64,000 nucleotides of DNA from Sphingomonas faeni (GCF_003053745.1 NZ_QAYE01000001.1:682001-746000); one strand, 5' to 3'. Counted from the first letter of the stretch, positions 34,976 through 44,423 are shown. Notes: generated from the sequence alone by a model not told the origin. A program made the numbers and translations.

Positions 34976-36489
34976 GCGCGCACGCGCGTCGGGCTGGTAC
35001 GGGCGAGATAGTCTTCGTGACGCGGCATCCGGGCTGCGGCGTCGGCGAACATCGCGCGCAACCGATCAAACCGTGCATCTACGTCGCGGGCGTCGACCGC
35101 ATCGGCGAGACGGTCCCAGCCCTCGGGGACGATGCCCTGACCCAGTAGCACAGCGACCCAGCTTGCTTCGGCGAACAGATCGTCCTCCCATCGGAACAGC
35201 CGTCCGCGACGTCGCCACAGGGCAATCTTCTCGGCCAGACTATCGGGAATCGCCCGCGCCCCGGCCTCGCGCCAGAACGGAGAGTCGGTCCGGCGGGTCG
35301 CATGATAGTGAAGCACGAGAAAGTCGCGAACCTGGTCGAACTGCGTCTCGGCAAGACGGTTATAGGTATCGATCTCGACCGGTGAGAAACCCTGGTCGGG
35401 GAACAACGCCAGCAGCTTCGAGATGCCGGTCTGCACCATATGGATACTGGTGGATTCGAGCGGCTCGGTGAAGCCGGAGGCTAGGCCAAGCGCGACGACG
35501 TTGCCTATCCACTGTTTTCGGCGCCGCCCGGCTGTGAAGCGAAGAACGCGAGGGTCGGCAAGCGGCGGCCCGTCGACACCGTCGAGTAAGGTCGCGGCGG
35601 CCTCGTCGTCCGAGCAATGTGCGCTGCTATAGACATAGCCGTTGCCGGTGCGGTGTTGCAGCGGAATGCGCCATTGCCAGCCGCTCGCTTGCGCGGTCGA
35701 GCGGGTGTACGGCGCGATCGCGGTGCCGATATTGGCGGTCGGCATCGCGACGGCGCGGTCGCAGGGCAACCAGCGCGTCCAGTCTTCGTAACCGGCACCG
35801 AGCGTCTGCTCGATCAGCAACCCGCGGAAGCCGGAGCAGTCGAGGAACAGGTCGCCTTCGATCCGGCGGTCGCCCCCGAGCATGACATGACGGACGTGTC
35901 CGGTAGGGCCGTCAAGCACGACATCGCCGATCTCGCCCTCAATCCTGGTGACGCCGTCGCGTTCCGCACGACCTCGTAGGAACCGAGCGTAAAGGCCGGC
36001 GTCGAAATGATAGGCATGCGCCATCTGCGACAATATGGATGCCGGGTCGGGCGAGGGGGGCGCGAACCGCCCGGCCCGCGCGGCGACCGCGCACAGCGAG
36101 TAGGCGTCGATGTCCTCGACCACGCCTGCGGCTCGGCGACGTCGCCAATGTTGGTGGAAGCGGACTCCCTCGATATCGAAGCCGAACCCGCCAAACGGGT
36201 GGAGATAGCGTTCGCCGATCGCACCCCAGTCGACGAACTCGATGCCGAGCTTGAAGCTGCCTGCCGTCGCCGCCAGAAACGCCGCTTCGTCGATGCCGAG
36301 CATCGCGTTGAAGGCCCGGATTGGTGGGATCGTCGCTTCGCCGACACCGACGGTGCCGATCGTATCGGACTCGATCAGCGTCACGCTGGCCCCCGTCGGG
36401 ATCAGTCGTGCCAGTGCGGCGGCCGCCATCCAGCCCGCGGTACCGCCGCCGACGATGACGATGCGACGGACAGGTGAACCCAGCGTCAT
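34972..36489 (-). CDS. Flavin-dependent (tryptophan) halogenase family protein, third in operon
   Basis: A 505-residue FAD protein. I start it at ATG 36489 (MTLGSPVRRIVIVGGGTAGW), which overlaps the preceding stop; the long upstream extension is antisense-quality sequence. Motifs: GGGTAGW at 14-20, GVGEATIPP, lysine K80 in AGSFKLGI, GWQWRIPLQHRTGNG, and EPLESTSIHMVQ. It is therefore predicted to be a competent halogenase. It differs from its neighbours mainly in the substrate-facing middle and the C-terminal part, which suggests a different substrate or site. Confidence 0.9.
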   Translation of the reverse strand: MTLGSPVRRIVIVGGGTAGWMAAAALARLIPTGASVTLIESDTIGTVGVGEATIPPIRAFNAMLGIDEAAFLAATAGSFKLGIEFVDWGAIGERYLHPFGGFGFDIEGVRFHQHWRRRRAAGVVEDIDAYSLCAVAARAGRFAPPSPDPASILSQMAHAYHFDAGLYARFLRGRAERDGVTRIEGEIGDVVLDGPTGHVRHVMLGGDRRIEGDLFLDCSGFRGLLIEQTLGAGYEDWTRWLPCDRAVAMPTANIGTAIAPYTRSTAQASGWQWRIPLQHRTGNGYVYSSAHCSDDEAAATLLDGVDGPPLADPRVLRFTAGRRRKQWIGNVVALGLASGFTEPLESTSIHMVQTGISKLLALFPDQGFSPVEIDTYNRLAETQFDQVRDFLVLHYHATRRTDSPFWREAGARAIPDSLAEKIALWRRRGRLFRWEDDLFAEASWVAVLLGQGIVPEGWDRLADAVDARDVDARFDRLRAMFADAAARMPRHEDYLARTSPTRVRA

Positions 36490-37886
36490 GCGGCAGCCAG
36501 TTCGGCCATGGCGTGCGCGTAAGGCGGAAGCGCACGGACCTGCGCGATGATCCGCGCGCGATGATCGGCGAAATGCTGTTGGATCGTTGCCAGGGGCAGC
36601 GCGTCGGCGCGCGCGTCGTAGCGCCGTGGCACGAGACCCATCGCGTCGAACATCGCGGCCCAGTCTTCCTCTTCGAACGGTTCGTCGTCGAACATCGGCA
36701 GACGTCCGCGTGCGGCAAACAGGGTGCGTTTTGCTTCGATGGCATCGGGAAGCACCGGTTCGCTGCGCACGTCCCCGATCGCGTTTGAGCCGCGGGCAGC
36801 GGCCTTCTGGGCGATGACGAAGTCGCGGGCGCCCGTCATGGCGTTTGCCGTAAATCGATTGAACGCCTTGGCTTCCACCGGCGCTCGGCGTTCTGCGGGC
36901 CAAAGCTGGATGAGCTGCGCCAGCGACCGCAGCAGCACTGTCAGGGCTGTTGGGTGCAATGGCTCGATAAGACCGGCAGCGGCGCCCATGGCGATGCAGT
37001 TGCCGCGCCAGGCCTCGACGCGGCGCCCGGCGCGGAACGGTGTGCCCTCGCCACTGGCGGCGCAGGTCAAACGCACGTCGGCGCCACCGAGCGGCCAGGT
37101 CGCGGTCCAGCCCGAACCCTGCGCATCGACTTGCGTATAGGGTGGCGGGGCGCCCGTTGCTGGCAGCGTTTGCGTATACGTCCGGTCACACGGCAGCCAA
37201 GCCGACCAATCCTCGAATGCCGGTGCCGTCCGGCTCGCGATGCGCGCGCTGCTGCCGGAACAGTCCAGCACGAGTAGCGGTGCGATATCGGTGCCGTCCG
37301 CCAATTTCAGCGTCTCGACGATGCCGCTTGCGTCGATTTGCGCGTCGGCAAACGGTGCGTTCGTGCACGACGCACCGAAGTTCATCGCGGCCGCGCGGAG
37401 CACTGCGGTGTAGGGGTCGACCAGCAGATGCAACGCATGCGCGATCGGGGCTTCGAGAGCGAACCGGCCGACCTGTGCGGCAACCGCAGACACGGCATAG
37501 TCGGCCAGACGGACATGGATCCCGTCCTTGCGCAGCCGCCCGGCAAGCTGGTGGAACGCGATACCCTGAAGCGGCGCACCCGTTTCGCCGTAGGACAGGA
37601 ACGCCGCGGCACCGTCCTTGCGCCAGCCACCGAACGCGACTCCGAGCGCATGGCTTCCACCGGTTGCGCGGACAAGCGCCGTCGGCTCGATACCGAGATC
37701 GGCATGAAACCCGCCGAGCGCCGGCGGCACCGCGATCACTGGTGCGAAATCGCCGAGTCCGTCGCCTGTCGTGCCATCGTCGATCACGACGACGCTGTAG
37801 CGGTCACGTGGCAGGCGACGGGCGAGCGCCGCTGCGGCCATCCAGCCGCACAGGTTCGCGCCGAGGATTGCGACGGTCTGGCTCAT
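36486..37886 (-). CDS. Degenerate halogenase-family flavoprotein lacking catalytic residues, second in operon
   Basis: A 466-residue paralogue of the flanking halogenases. The dinucleotide loop is altered to LGANLCGW (5-15 region), GVGEATIP is replaced by GDGLGDFAP, the catalytic lysine is an alanine (A80, GGSHALGV against GGSYKLGI), WxWxIP becomes WTATWP, and EPLESTS becomes EPLHPTA. The frame is otherwise open with neat 4-base overlaps at both ends (start 37886 and stop 36486), and codon use resembles its neighbours, so it is not simply decaying. Best reading: a pseudoenzyme or a flavoprotein with another job. Halogenation by it is unlikely. Confidence 0.85.
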   Translation of the reverse strand: MSQTVAILGANLCGWMAAAALARRLPRDRYSVVVIDDGTTGDGLGDFAPVIAVPPALGGFHADLGIEPTALVRATGGSHALGVAFGGWRKDGAAAFLSYGETGAPLQGIAFHQLAGRLRKDGIHVRLADYAVSAVAAQVGRFALEAPIAHALHLLVDPYTAVLRAAAMNFGASCTNAPFADAQIDASGIVETLKLADGTDIAPLLVLDCSGSSARIASRTAPAFEDWSAWLPCDRTYTQTLPATGAPPPYTQVDAQGSGWTATWPLGGADVRLTCAASGEGTPFRAGRRVEAWRGNCIAMGAAAGLIEPLHPTALTVLLRSLAQLIQLWPAERRAPVEAKAFNRFTANAMTGARDFVIAQKAAARGSNAIGDVRSEPVLPDAIEAKRTLFAARGRLPMFDDEPFEEEDWAAMFDAMGLVPRRYDARADALPLATIQQHFADHRARIIAQVRALPPYAHAMAELAAA

Positions 37887-39385
37887 GCCGCGGCCTTGAT
37901 TCGTGCGATATAGGCTTCGTGCAAGGGCATCGCTTTGGCTGCGCTTGCGCAAGCCGCGGCAACCCTTGCGACGTGATCCCGCGACGTCGCCGTGGGAGTA
38001 TTGGCTATCAGCGGATTCACGCGGCCCGGCATGATGCGCTGGCCGTAATAGACGGCAAGCCAGCTGGCCGGCAGGAACATGCCCTCCCGATACGATGCGA
38101 CGATGCCCCGCTCGCGGAATTCGGCGATCTTCTCGGTCAGCGACGAGGGCAGGGTCATGGTTCGCATGTAGCGCCAGAACGGCGTGTCGTCGCGTTCCGT
38201 GGCACAGTAGTGCAGCACCAGGAAGTCACGGACCCGGTCATATTCCAATGCCATCGCGCGGTCGAATTCGGCCGCATCGGCGGGATCGAACACGCCACCG
38301 GATGGGAACAGTTCGATGAGCTTGCCGATCGCAAGCTGGATCAGGTGGATGCTGGTCGATTCGAGTGGTTCGAGGAACCCCGCGGACAGGCCGATCGCGA
38401 CGCAATTCCCGACCCATTGGCGGTGCCGCCGGCCCGTCCGAAAGCGCAGCATGCGCGGTTCGGCAACTGCCTCGCCCTCAAGGTTATCGATCAGCACGGC
38501 ACGCGCGGCTTCCGGATCGGTGAACCGTGTAGAGAAGACGTGGCCGTTCCCCGTTCGATGCTGGAGCGGGATGCGCCATTGCCATCCTGCTTCACGCGCG
38601 GTTGCCCGGGTGTACGGCGTCAACGCACCGGCATTGGCGGTGGGAACGGCCCATGCGGCATCGCACGGCAACCAGTGCGACCAATCCTCATATTTAACCT
38701 TGAGTGCGCCATCAATCAGGAGTGCGCGAAAGCCGGAACAGTCAATGAACAGGTCACCCGCGATCCGTCGACCATCGGCAAGGCGAACCGCGCCGATACC
38801 ATCGTCCTTCTGCTCGACCGCATCGACGCGTCCTTCGATCCGGACGACGCCGCGCGCTTCGGCATAGTCGCGTAGATAGGCCGCGTAGAGCGTCGCATCG
38901 AACTGATAGGCGTAGGAATAGGTCGACCCGATCGAGCGCGGATCCTCAAGCGGCGGCGTAAAACGATTGTCGCGCGCGACGACGATCGGCAGCGAGCAGT
39001 CTTCCAGCGTCGGTAAGCCGTCAACGCCACCGCGCGCCGCGTGGGCCCAATACTGGTGGAAAGGCAGGCCATCGATGTCGTGCCCAAAATCACCAAAGGG
39101 ATGAATGTAGCTGTCGCCGATACGGCCCCAATCGCGAAATTCGATGCCAAGCTTGAACGTCGCATTTGTACGACGAATGAAGTCGGCTTCGTCGATACCC
39201 AATCTTTGATTGAAGAATCGGATGTGCGGAACCGTTGCTTCGCCAACGCCGACCGTTCCGATGTCTTCCGACTCGATCAGGGTCACGTCCGCAAGTCGCC
39301 CGGCGAAACTCATCGCCAGTGTTGCGGCGGTCATCCACCCGGCGGTACCGCCACCAACGATCACGACTTGTATGCGGGCGCTCAT
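37883..39385 (-). CDS. Flavin-dependent (tryptophan) halogenase family protein, first in operon
   Basis: A 500-residue FAD protein leading the operon. ATG 39385 follows GAGGATTG. It shows GGGTAGW at 11-17, GVGEATVPH, K78 in NATFKLGIEF, W268xW270xIP (GWQWRIPLQHRTGNG), and EPLESTSIHLIQ at about 339-350, so all residues known to be needed in the family are there. It is divergent from the TonB receptor across a 165-base region, so expression of the two sides may be linked. The substrate and halide are unknown. Confidence 0.9.
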   Translation of the reverse strand: MSARIQVVIVGGGTAGWMTAATLAMSFAGRLADVTLIESEDIGTVGVGEATVPHIRFFNQRLGIDEADFIRRTNATFKLGIEFRDWGRIGDSYIHPFGDFGHDIDGLPFHQYWAHAARGGVDGLPTLEDCSLPIVVARDNRFTPPLEDPRSIGSTYSYAYQFDATLYAAYLRDYAEARGVVRIEGRVDAVEQKDDGIGAVRLADGRRIAGDLFIDCSGFRALLIDGALKVKYEDWSHWLPCDAAWAVPTANAGALTPYTRATAREAGWQWRIPLQHRTGNGHVFSTRFTDPEAARAVLIDNLEGEAVAEPRMLRFRTGRRHRQWVGNCVAIGLSAGFLEPLESTSIHLIQLAIGKLIELFPSGGVFDPADAAEFDRAMALEYDRVRDFLVLHYCATERDDTPFWRYMRTMTLPSSLTEKIAEFRERGIVASYREGMFLPASWLAVYYGQRIMPGRVNPLIANTPTATSRDHVARVAAACASAAKAMPLHEAYIARIKAAA

Positions 39386-39458
39386 GGCCAATCCTCATCC
39401 TCTCTGTGTTGTATCTCAGCAACTACGCGCTCATTTCCGAGCGTTCTTAACCTTTTAT

Positions 39459-39485
39459 GTAGCTGTTACATTCGTGTGACGCTAC
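39459..39485. promoter_or_regulatory. Imperfect inverted repeat in the halogenase/receptor intergenic region
   Basis: GTAGCTGTTACA and TGTGACGCTAC are imperfect inverted arms around TTCG. It lies about midway between the divergent starts and could be a regulator site or a small hairpin. No consensus is claimed. Confidence 0.35.
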
Positions 39486-39516
39486 CTCGCTCCGCAGATA
39501 AAGCGCGCCAACAAAT

Positions 39517-39528
39517 GATAGCGCTATC
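39517..39528. promoter_or_regulatory. Perfect palindrome GATAGCGCTATC, candidate operator of the TonB receptor
   Basis: A 12-bp perfect palindrome with a central GC, 22 bases before the chosen ATG 39551. Even palindromes with a central CG/GC are typical of LacI-family operators, and LacI-type control of TonB receptors is known in related bacteria. No regulator gene is in the window. An ATG at 39515 overlaps this site, which argues against that start. Confidence 0.45.
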
Positions 39529-39550
39529 TGTAAAGGGGATGCCAAACGTC

Positions 39551-42500
39551 ATGACCACTGCGAATATCCTAGTTGCGTCTCGTCGTGTTGGTGCATTGAA
39601 AGGCGGGGCATCGTTGATCGCGCTCTGCCTGGCAGCCGCACCGCAAGCGTTGCAGGCCCAGCAAGCTGAGCCGGTTCCAGCGCAGAGCACGCCGACGGCG
39701 GCGGCGCTTGACCGTACCGCACCTTCAGATCGGGCCGCGGCGGCCAGTGCTGATACGTCCGTTTCGGGGCAGGCGCAGCCTTCCGCAAACGCGCAGGTTC
39801 CCTCGGGCGGTGCTAGGCCGACTCAGGCCGAGCAATCGACTGCGACACCGCAGAGTGAGGCCGCCAACCAGGACATCGTAGTCACCGGTATTCGTCGCAG
39901 CCTGCAAAGCGCGCAGGCGATCAAGAAGAATTCCGAAGTCGTCGTGGATTCGATTTCAGCCGAAGATATCGGTGCATTGCCGGACCGTTCGGTGACCGAG
40001 GCGTTGCAGCGCGTCCCGGGCGTGTCGATCAGCCACTTTTCCGCTGGCGTCGATCCGGACCACTTCTCGACGGAAGGGTCGGGTGTCGTCGTTCGCGGTC
40101 TCACCTACACGCGCTCCGAGATCAACGGCCGCGATTCGTTCAGTGCGAACAACGGTCGTGGCCTGTCGTTCGCTGACGTCCCATCGGAATTGCTGGGCGG
40201 CGTCGACGTGTTCAAGAGCCCGTCGGCCGACATGATCGAAGGGGGCATTGCCGGTACCGTCAATCTGCGGACTCGCCTGCCGTTCGATTCCACCGGGTTG
40301 TCGTTGGGCGGCACGCTGGAGAACAACTATGGAGACTTCGTCAAGAAGTCGTCGCCGACCGTTTCTGTCCTCGCCAGCGATCGCTGGCACACCGGTATCG
40401 GCCAGTTCGGCCTGCTCGGCAGCTTCGTGCGATCGCAGGTTCGCTCACGCGCGGACAGCGTCCAGATCTCGAACTGGGGCGAACGGGTACTCACGAGCGG
40501 GGGCGACCTGCTACAGCCGCTCGGCGCCAACAACCTTCCGAACGTCGGGACGACCGTGTACGTGCCGCGCGGTGCGGCGATCCGCAGCCAGGAATTCAAC
40601 CGTACGCGCTACGGGTACTCGGCGGCTGGTCAGTGGCGGAGCAACGACGAGAAGATGACCGCGACCGCGCAGTTCCTGCGCGCGGATTCGCGCGAGGCCT
40701 GGACCGAGAACTCGATCGAAGTCGCTACCGACAACGTTTTGACCGCGGGGGACTCCCAGCCATTCCCCGGCACGAGCTTCGCGTATGACGACGACAATGC
40801 GTTCACCAGCGGTCTCATCACCGGTCCGAACGGCTATCGCGCCGATCAGGGTAGCGACATGCGTACGCCGACCAATGGCTTGCAGAGCAACAACATCGCG
40901 CGCGGCAACACGGCACGTTACATCACCAACGACGCCAGCTTCAACTTCAAGTGGCAGCCAACGACGCGTCTGGGCGTGACCGTCGATTACCAGCACGTCT
41001 GGTCGAAGGTAAACGTTACCGATCTTACCGTCTGGGGGACGACCTACCAGAATGCCGACATTCGATTGAACGGCAGCGACCCGGCCTATGTGAACTTCAT
41101 TCCCGTTACCAACGGCGCCAACAACTACCAGAATGCGGCGCATCCGAGCTACGCGGACCCGTATAACAGCTTCTACCGGTCGGCGATGGACCATGTCGAG
41201 GACAGCAAGGGCAACGAAGACGCCGCGCGCATCGATCTGGACTATTCGTTCCCGGAGGAAAGCTGGCTGACGTCGATCCGCGCCGGCTATCGCTTCTCCG
41301 ATCGTCAGAACGAAGCGCGGTCGACCGCGTATAACTGGGGCGTGTTGAGCGAGATCTGGGGCGGCGGCGATGGCAGCATGACCGCACCGGGGTCGACCGG
41401 CGGATCGGTATGGTTCGACCGCCCGATCGATGGCAATCCGACGACCCGCGACGCTGGCGCGCCGGGGCCGCAACAGGCCTTCACCTACGACAATTTCTTC
41501 CGTGGGCAGGCTAATGACGCGTCCAACGGTGGCCGTGTATTCTATCCGGGCAGCCAGCTTCAGGATTACGGCGCCGCGGTCCAGCAGATCAGCCAGATCG
41601 CGCACGAATGGCGTAATTTCACATCGACCAATTCGGGCGCGGATGGTTGGGTGCCGCTGGCGCAGCGTTCGGGCGTGATTGCTGGGACGCCGTTCCGTCC
41701 GGGCGAGGTCAATCCGGTCAGCGAGCGTAACAACGCCGCCTATCTCGCAGTCCGCTTCGGCAACGATTTGTCGAACGGGTGGAATTTGAGCGGCAATGTC
41801 GGCGTGCGCTACACCAAGACACGGCGTATCTCGTCGGGCTTCTTCTCGTTCCCGAACCAATCGTTCAGTTGCGTTCCACCCGCCAGCGGCACTGCAATCT
41901 CGCGGTTCTGTGCGTTGCCGGACGCGACCCGCGCAGCGGCAGTGGCGTTCCAAAACGGCAATCTCGTGCCGAACGACACCAAGCTGACCTATGACTACTT
42001 TCTGCCGAGCTTCAACGTGAAGCTGGCGGTAGGGGGTGGCCTGCAATTCCGCGCGGCGTTCAACAAAAGCGTCGCACCGCCCGATTTCGGGCAGACCCGG
42101 TCGTTCTATAATATCGGCCTGACGACCAGCGACCAGACGATCCTGTTCAACGGCGGTCCGGTGGCGATCTTCGACGTCGGCAACCCGAACCTCAAGCCGG
42201 TCCGCGCCGACAATTACGATCTGACCGCGGAATGGTATTTTTCGAGCGTGGGTCAGCTGACCTTCTCGGCGTTCGCGAAGAATCTGTACGGTGTACAGTC
42301 GGTCGGGACGCAGCGCCTGTCGTTCACCAACAATGGCTCGACGTTCGATGCCATCGTCACGACGCCGCTGAACTCGGCGGATACGGGCAAGGTGCGCGGG
42401 TTCGAGGTCGGCTATCAGCAGACGTACGGCTTCCTGCCGTCAGCGCTGGGCGGGCTCGGGCTCTCGGCGAACTTCACCTATGTGCATTCGACGGGTGTAT

Positions 42501-42919
42501 CGCAGCAACAGCTGGACCCGAACGATCCGAACGTAACGGCGGGGATCATTTCCTCCGTCGATACCGGGAAGCTGCCGTTGCAGGGGTTGTCGAAGTACCA
42601 GTTCAACATCGGGCCGTTCTATCAGCGCAATGGCCTGGAACTGCGCGCCGCGTATAACTGGCGGTCGCGGAACCTGTTGACGATCCGCGATGTCATCACG
42701 CCGTTCGCGCCGGTCTATGCGGAGTCGTACGGGCAGCTCGATGCGTCGGTCTTCTATGCGATCACGCCGGCGGTGCGGATGGGCTTCCAGGGCGTGAACC
42801 TGACGAACTCGGTGACGCGGACGTCGTACGTCATCAACGACAACCTGCTGACGCGACCACGCAACTGGTTCATCAACGATCGCCGCTTCACCTTCTCGAT
42901 CCGCGTCGCGATCAAGTAA
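39551..42919 (+). CDS. TonB-dependent outer-membrane receptor
   Basis: A 1122-residue gated outer-membrane transporter of the large proteobacterial TonB-receptor family. Signal peptide (SLIALCLAAAPQALQAQ), an Ala/Gln/Pro-rich region to about residue 105, the TonB box QDIVVTG at 107-113, then a plug domain (DIGALPDRSVTEALQRVPGV, SGVVVRGLTYTRSEINGR, GGIAGTVNLRTRLPF) and a beta-barrel ending in the aromatic-last-strand style FTFSIRVAIK. ATG 39551 was chosen over 39515 and 39539. It is divergent from the halogenase operon and followed by a terminator. The imported compound is unknown; the context hints at a halogenase-linked substrate. Confidence 0.93.
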   Translation: MTTANILVASRRVGALKGGASLIALCLAAAPQALQAQQAEPVPAQSTPTAAALDRTAPSDRAAAASADTSVSGQAQPSANAQVPSGGARPTQAEQSTATPQSEAANQDIVVTGIRRSLQSAQAIKKNSEVVVDSISAEDIGALPDRSVTEALQRVPGVSISHFSAGVDPDHFSTEGSGVVVRGLTYTRSEINGRDSFSANNGRGLSFADVPSELLGGVDVFKSPSADMIEGGIAGTVNLRTRLPFDSTGLSLGGTLENNYGDFVKKSSPTVSVLASDRWHTGIGQFGLLGSFVRSQVRSRADSVQISNWGERVLTSGGDLLQPLGANNLPNVGTTVYVPRGAAIRSQEFNRTRYGYSAAGQWRSNDEKMTATAQFLRADSREAWTENSIEVATDNVLTAGDSQPFPGTSFAYDDDNAFTSGLITGPNGYRADQGSDMRTPTNGLQSNNIARGNTARYITNDASFNFKWQPTTRLGVTVDYQHVWSKVNVTDLTVWGTTYQNADIRLNGSDPAYVNFIPVTNGANNYQNAAHPSYADPYNSFYRSAMDHVEDSKGNEDAARIDLDYSFPEESWLTSIRAGYRFSDRQNEARSTAYNWGVLSEIWGGGDGSMTAPGSTGGSVWFDRPIDGNPTTRDAGAPGPQQAFTYDNFFRGQANDASNGGRVFYPGSQLQDYGAAVQQISQIAHEWRNFTSTNSGADGWVPLAQRSGVIAGTPFRPGEVNPVSERNNAAYLAVRFGNDLSNGWNLSGNVGVRYTKTRRISSGFFSFPNQSFSCVPPASGTAISRFCALPDATRAAAVAFQNGNLVPNDTKLTYDYFLPSFNVKLAVGGGLQFRAAFNKSVAPPDFGQTRSFYNIGLTTSDQTILFNGGPVAIFDVGNPNLKPVRADNYDLTAEWYFSSVGQLTFSAFAKNLYGVQSVGTQRLSFTNNGSTFDAIVTTPLNSADTGKVRGFEVGYQQTYGFLPSALGGLGLSANFTYVHSTGVSQQQLDPNDPNVTAGIISSVDTGKLPLQGLSKYQFNIGPFYQRNGLELRAAYNWRSRNLLTIRDVITPFAPVYAESYGQLDASVFYAITPAVRMGFQGVNLTNSVTRTSYVINDNLLTRPRNWFINDRRFTFSIRVAIK

Positions 42920-42964
42920 GGCGATAACCGGCCGGCTGGTCCGGTCGGGTTGATATAATCGTTT

Positions 42965-42992
42965 GGGGCGTCCCGATCGTACGGGGCGCCCC
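42965..42992 (+). terminator. Terminator of the TonB receptor gene
   Basis: GGGGCGTCCCG and CGGGGCGCCCC form a strong stem with a 6-base loop, followed by TTGTTG, 45 bases after the receptor stop. Confidence 0.75.
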
Positions 42993-43150
42993 TTGTTGCG
43001 TCCGCGGCGCGGCATGGCGGTGTGGTGGCGGCACTGCGGCGGCCATCGGATCACGTGCAAACCAGCTCACCAGGTGTACTCCGCGCTTGCGTCATATTCC
43101 GCAACGGCTCACGGCGCCGACAAGGAATAACCCCCACGCGGAGAATCCTA

Positions 43151-44044
43151 ATGACCGAGACCGCCGATTACACGCCGCCGAAGATCTGGACTTGGAACAA
43201 GGAGAGCGGAGGCCGGTTCGCCAGCATCAACCGCCCGATCGCCGGCGCCACGCACGACAATGAACTGCCGGTGGGCAAGCATCCGCTGCAGCTCTATTCG
43301 CTGGCGACGCCCAACGGGGTGAAGGTGACGGTGATGCTCGAGGAGCTTCTCGCTGCTGGTCATACGGGTGCCGAATATGACGCCTGGCTCATCAAGATCA
43401 TGGACGGCGACCAGTTCGGCAGCGGCTTCGTCGAGGCCAACCCGAACTCGAAAATTCCGGCGCTGGTCGATCGCAGTGGGGCAAGCCCGATTCGGGTCTT
43501 CGAGTCCGGCTCGATCCTGCTCTATCTCGCCGAGAAGTTCGGTGCGTTCCTGCCGACCGATGTCGCCAAGCGCGCCGAGGTGCTCTCGTGGCTGTTCTGG
43601 CAGATGGGGGCGGGGCCGATGCTTGGCGGCGGGTTCGGGCATTTCTACGCGTATGCGCCGGTCAAGATCGAATATGCGATCGACCGCTTCGCGATGGAGG
43701 TGAAGCGGCAGCTCGACGTTCTCGACCGGCGCCTGGCCGAAAGCGAGTATGTCGGCGGCGACGAATATTCGATCGCCGACATGGCGGTGTGGCCCTGGTA
43801 CGGTGCTCTGGTGAAGGGACTGGTCTACGAGGCTGCCGAGTTCCTTCAGGTAAACGACTACAAGAATGTCCTGCGCTGGACTGATCTGATCGCCGCGCGG
43901 CCCGCCGTGGCGCGTGGGCGGATGGTCAACCGCGTGATGGGTGATCCTTCCAGTCAGCTCCCCGAGCGCCACGACGCCGGCGATTTCGATACGCGGACGC
44001 AGGACAAGCTCGACGCCGCAGCGGCCGACAACGCCGCGAGGTAA
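43151..44044 (+). CDS. yghU: Glutathione S-transferase, YghU type
   Basis: A 297-residue YghU/YfcG-like GST. These enzymes use glutathionyl disulfide in disulfide-bond reduction. The thioredoxin fold part has PLQLYSLATPNGVKVTVMLEE, EANPNSKIPALVD and RVFESGSILLYLAEKF, which bind glutathione; the helical domain follows (KRQLDVLDRRLAESEYVGGDEYSIADMAVW as one continuous block here in parts). The N-terminal extension TPPKIWTWNKESGG is typical of YghU. ATG 43151 is used. Monocistronic; no relation to the receptor is evident. Confidence 0.88.
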   Translation: MTETADYTPPKIWTWNKESGGRFASINRPIAGATHDNELPVGKHPLQLYSLATPNGVKVTVMLEELLAAGHTGAEYDAWLIKIMDGDQFGSGFVEANPNSKIPALVDRSGASPIRVFESGSILLYLAEKFGAFLPTDVAKRAEVLSWLFWQMGAGPMLGGGFGHFYAYAPVKIEYAIDRFAMEVKRQLDVLDRRLAESEYVGGDEYSIADMAVWPWYGALVKGLVYEAAEFLQVNDYKNVLRWTDLIAARPAVARGRMVNRVMGDPSSQLPERHDAGDFDTRTQDKLDAAAADNAAR

Positions 44045-44423
44045 CGCTTCCTCAGAGGCGCTGAGCAATCGATACTAGGTCACCGCCTTTGAGACGCACT
44101 CAGCTCGATCCGAATCGATGCCTCCCTCGGCGTCGATCCGGGTCGGTTTTGCTTAGCCGCCCGCCATGCCCTCAATGACGCGTTGCGCGGGTCCGACTTC
44201 GCGCTTGATCACCGGCGGTGAAGCGTTCGATGATGTCGCGCAGGCGGCCGGTCTGGACTGTTGCAGCGGTGAGACGCGGGCCATCGATCGATCGGTTTCC
44301 CACTCGACACGAAAACGTTTCGTTTTGAAATACGTGTCGAAGGTATCAACGGGTAAGGGCAAAGCCCTTATGCACGCGCGGATAGTGAGGTTCGCTGCAC
44401 ACTTCCGCCACGAAAGCAGTAGC
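44045..44423. other. Intergenic region between yghU and the tRNA
   Basis: About 380 bases without a supported gene. A 69-codon minus-strand frame at 44153-44362 has no ribosome site or recognisable product. Nothing else was seen. Confidence 0.5.

Noticed and set aside
36490..36903. N-terminal extension of the third halogenase
   Set aside because: Arg-rich shadow of the second halogenase gene; the GGGTAGW motif needs only the start at 36489.
39041..39550. N-terminal extension of the TonB receptor across the divergent gene
   Set aside because: Overlaps the first halogenase on the other strand and precedes a clear signal peptide.
44153..44362. 69-codon minus-strand frame
   Set aside because: No ribosome site, odd composition and no recognisable product.
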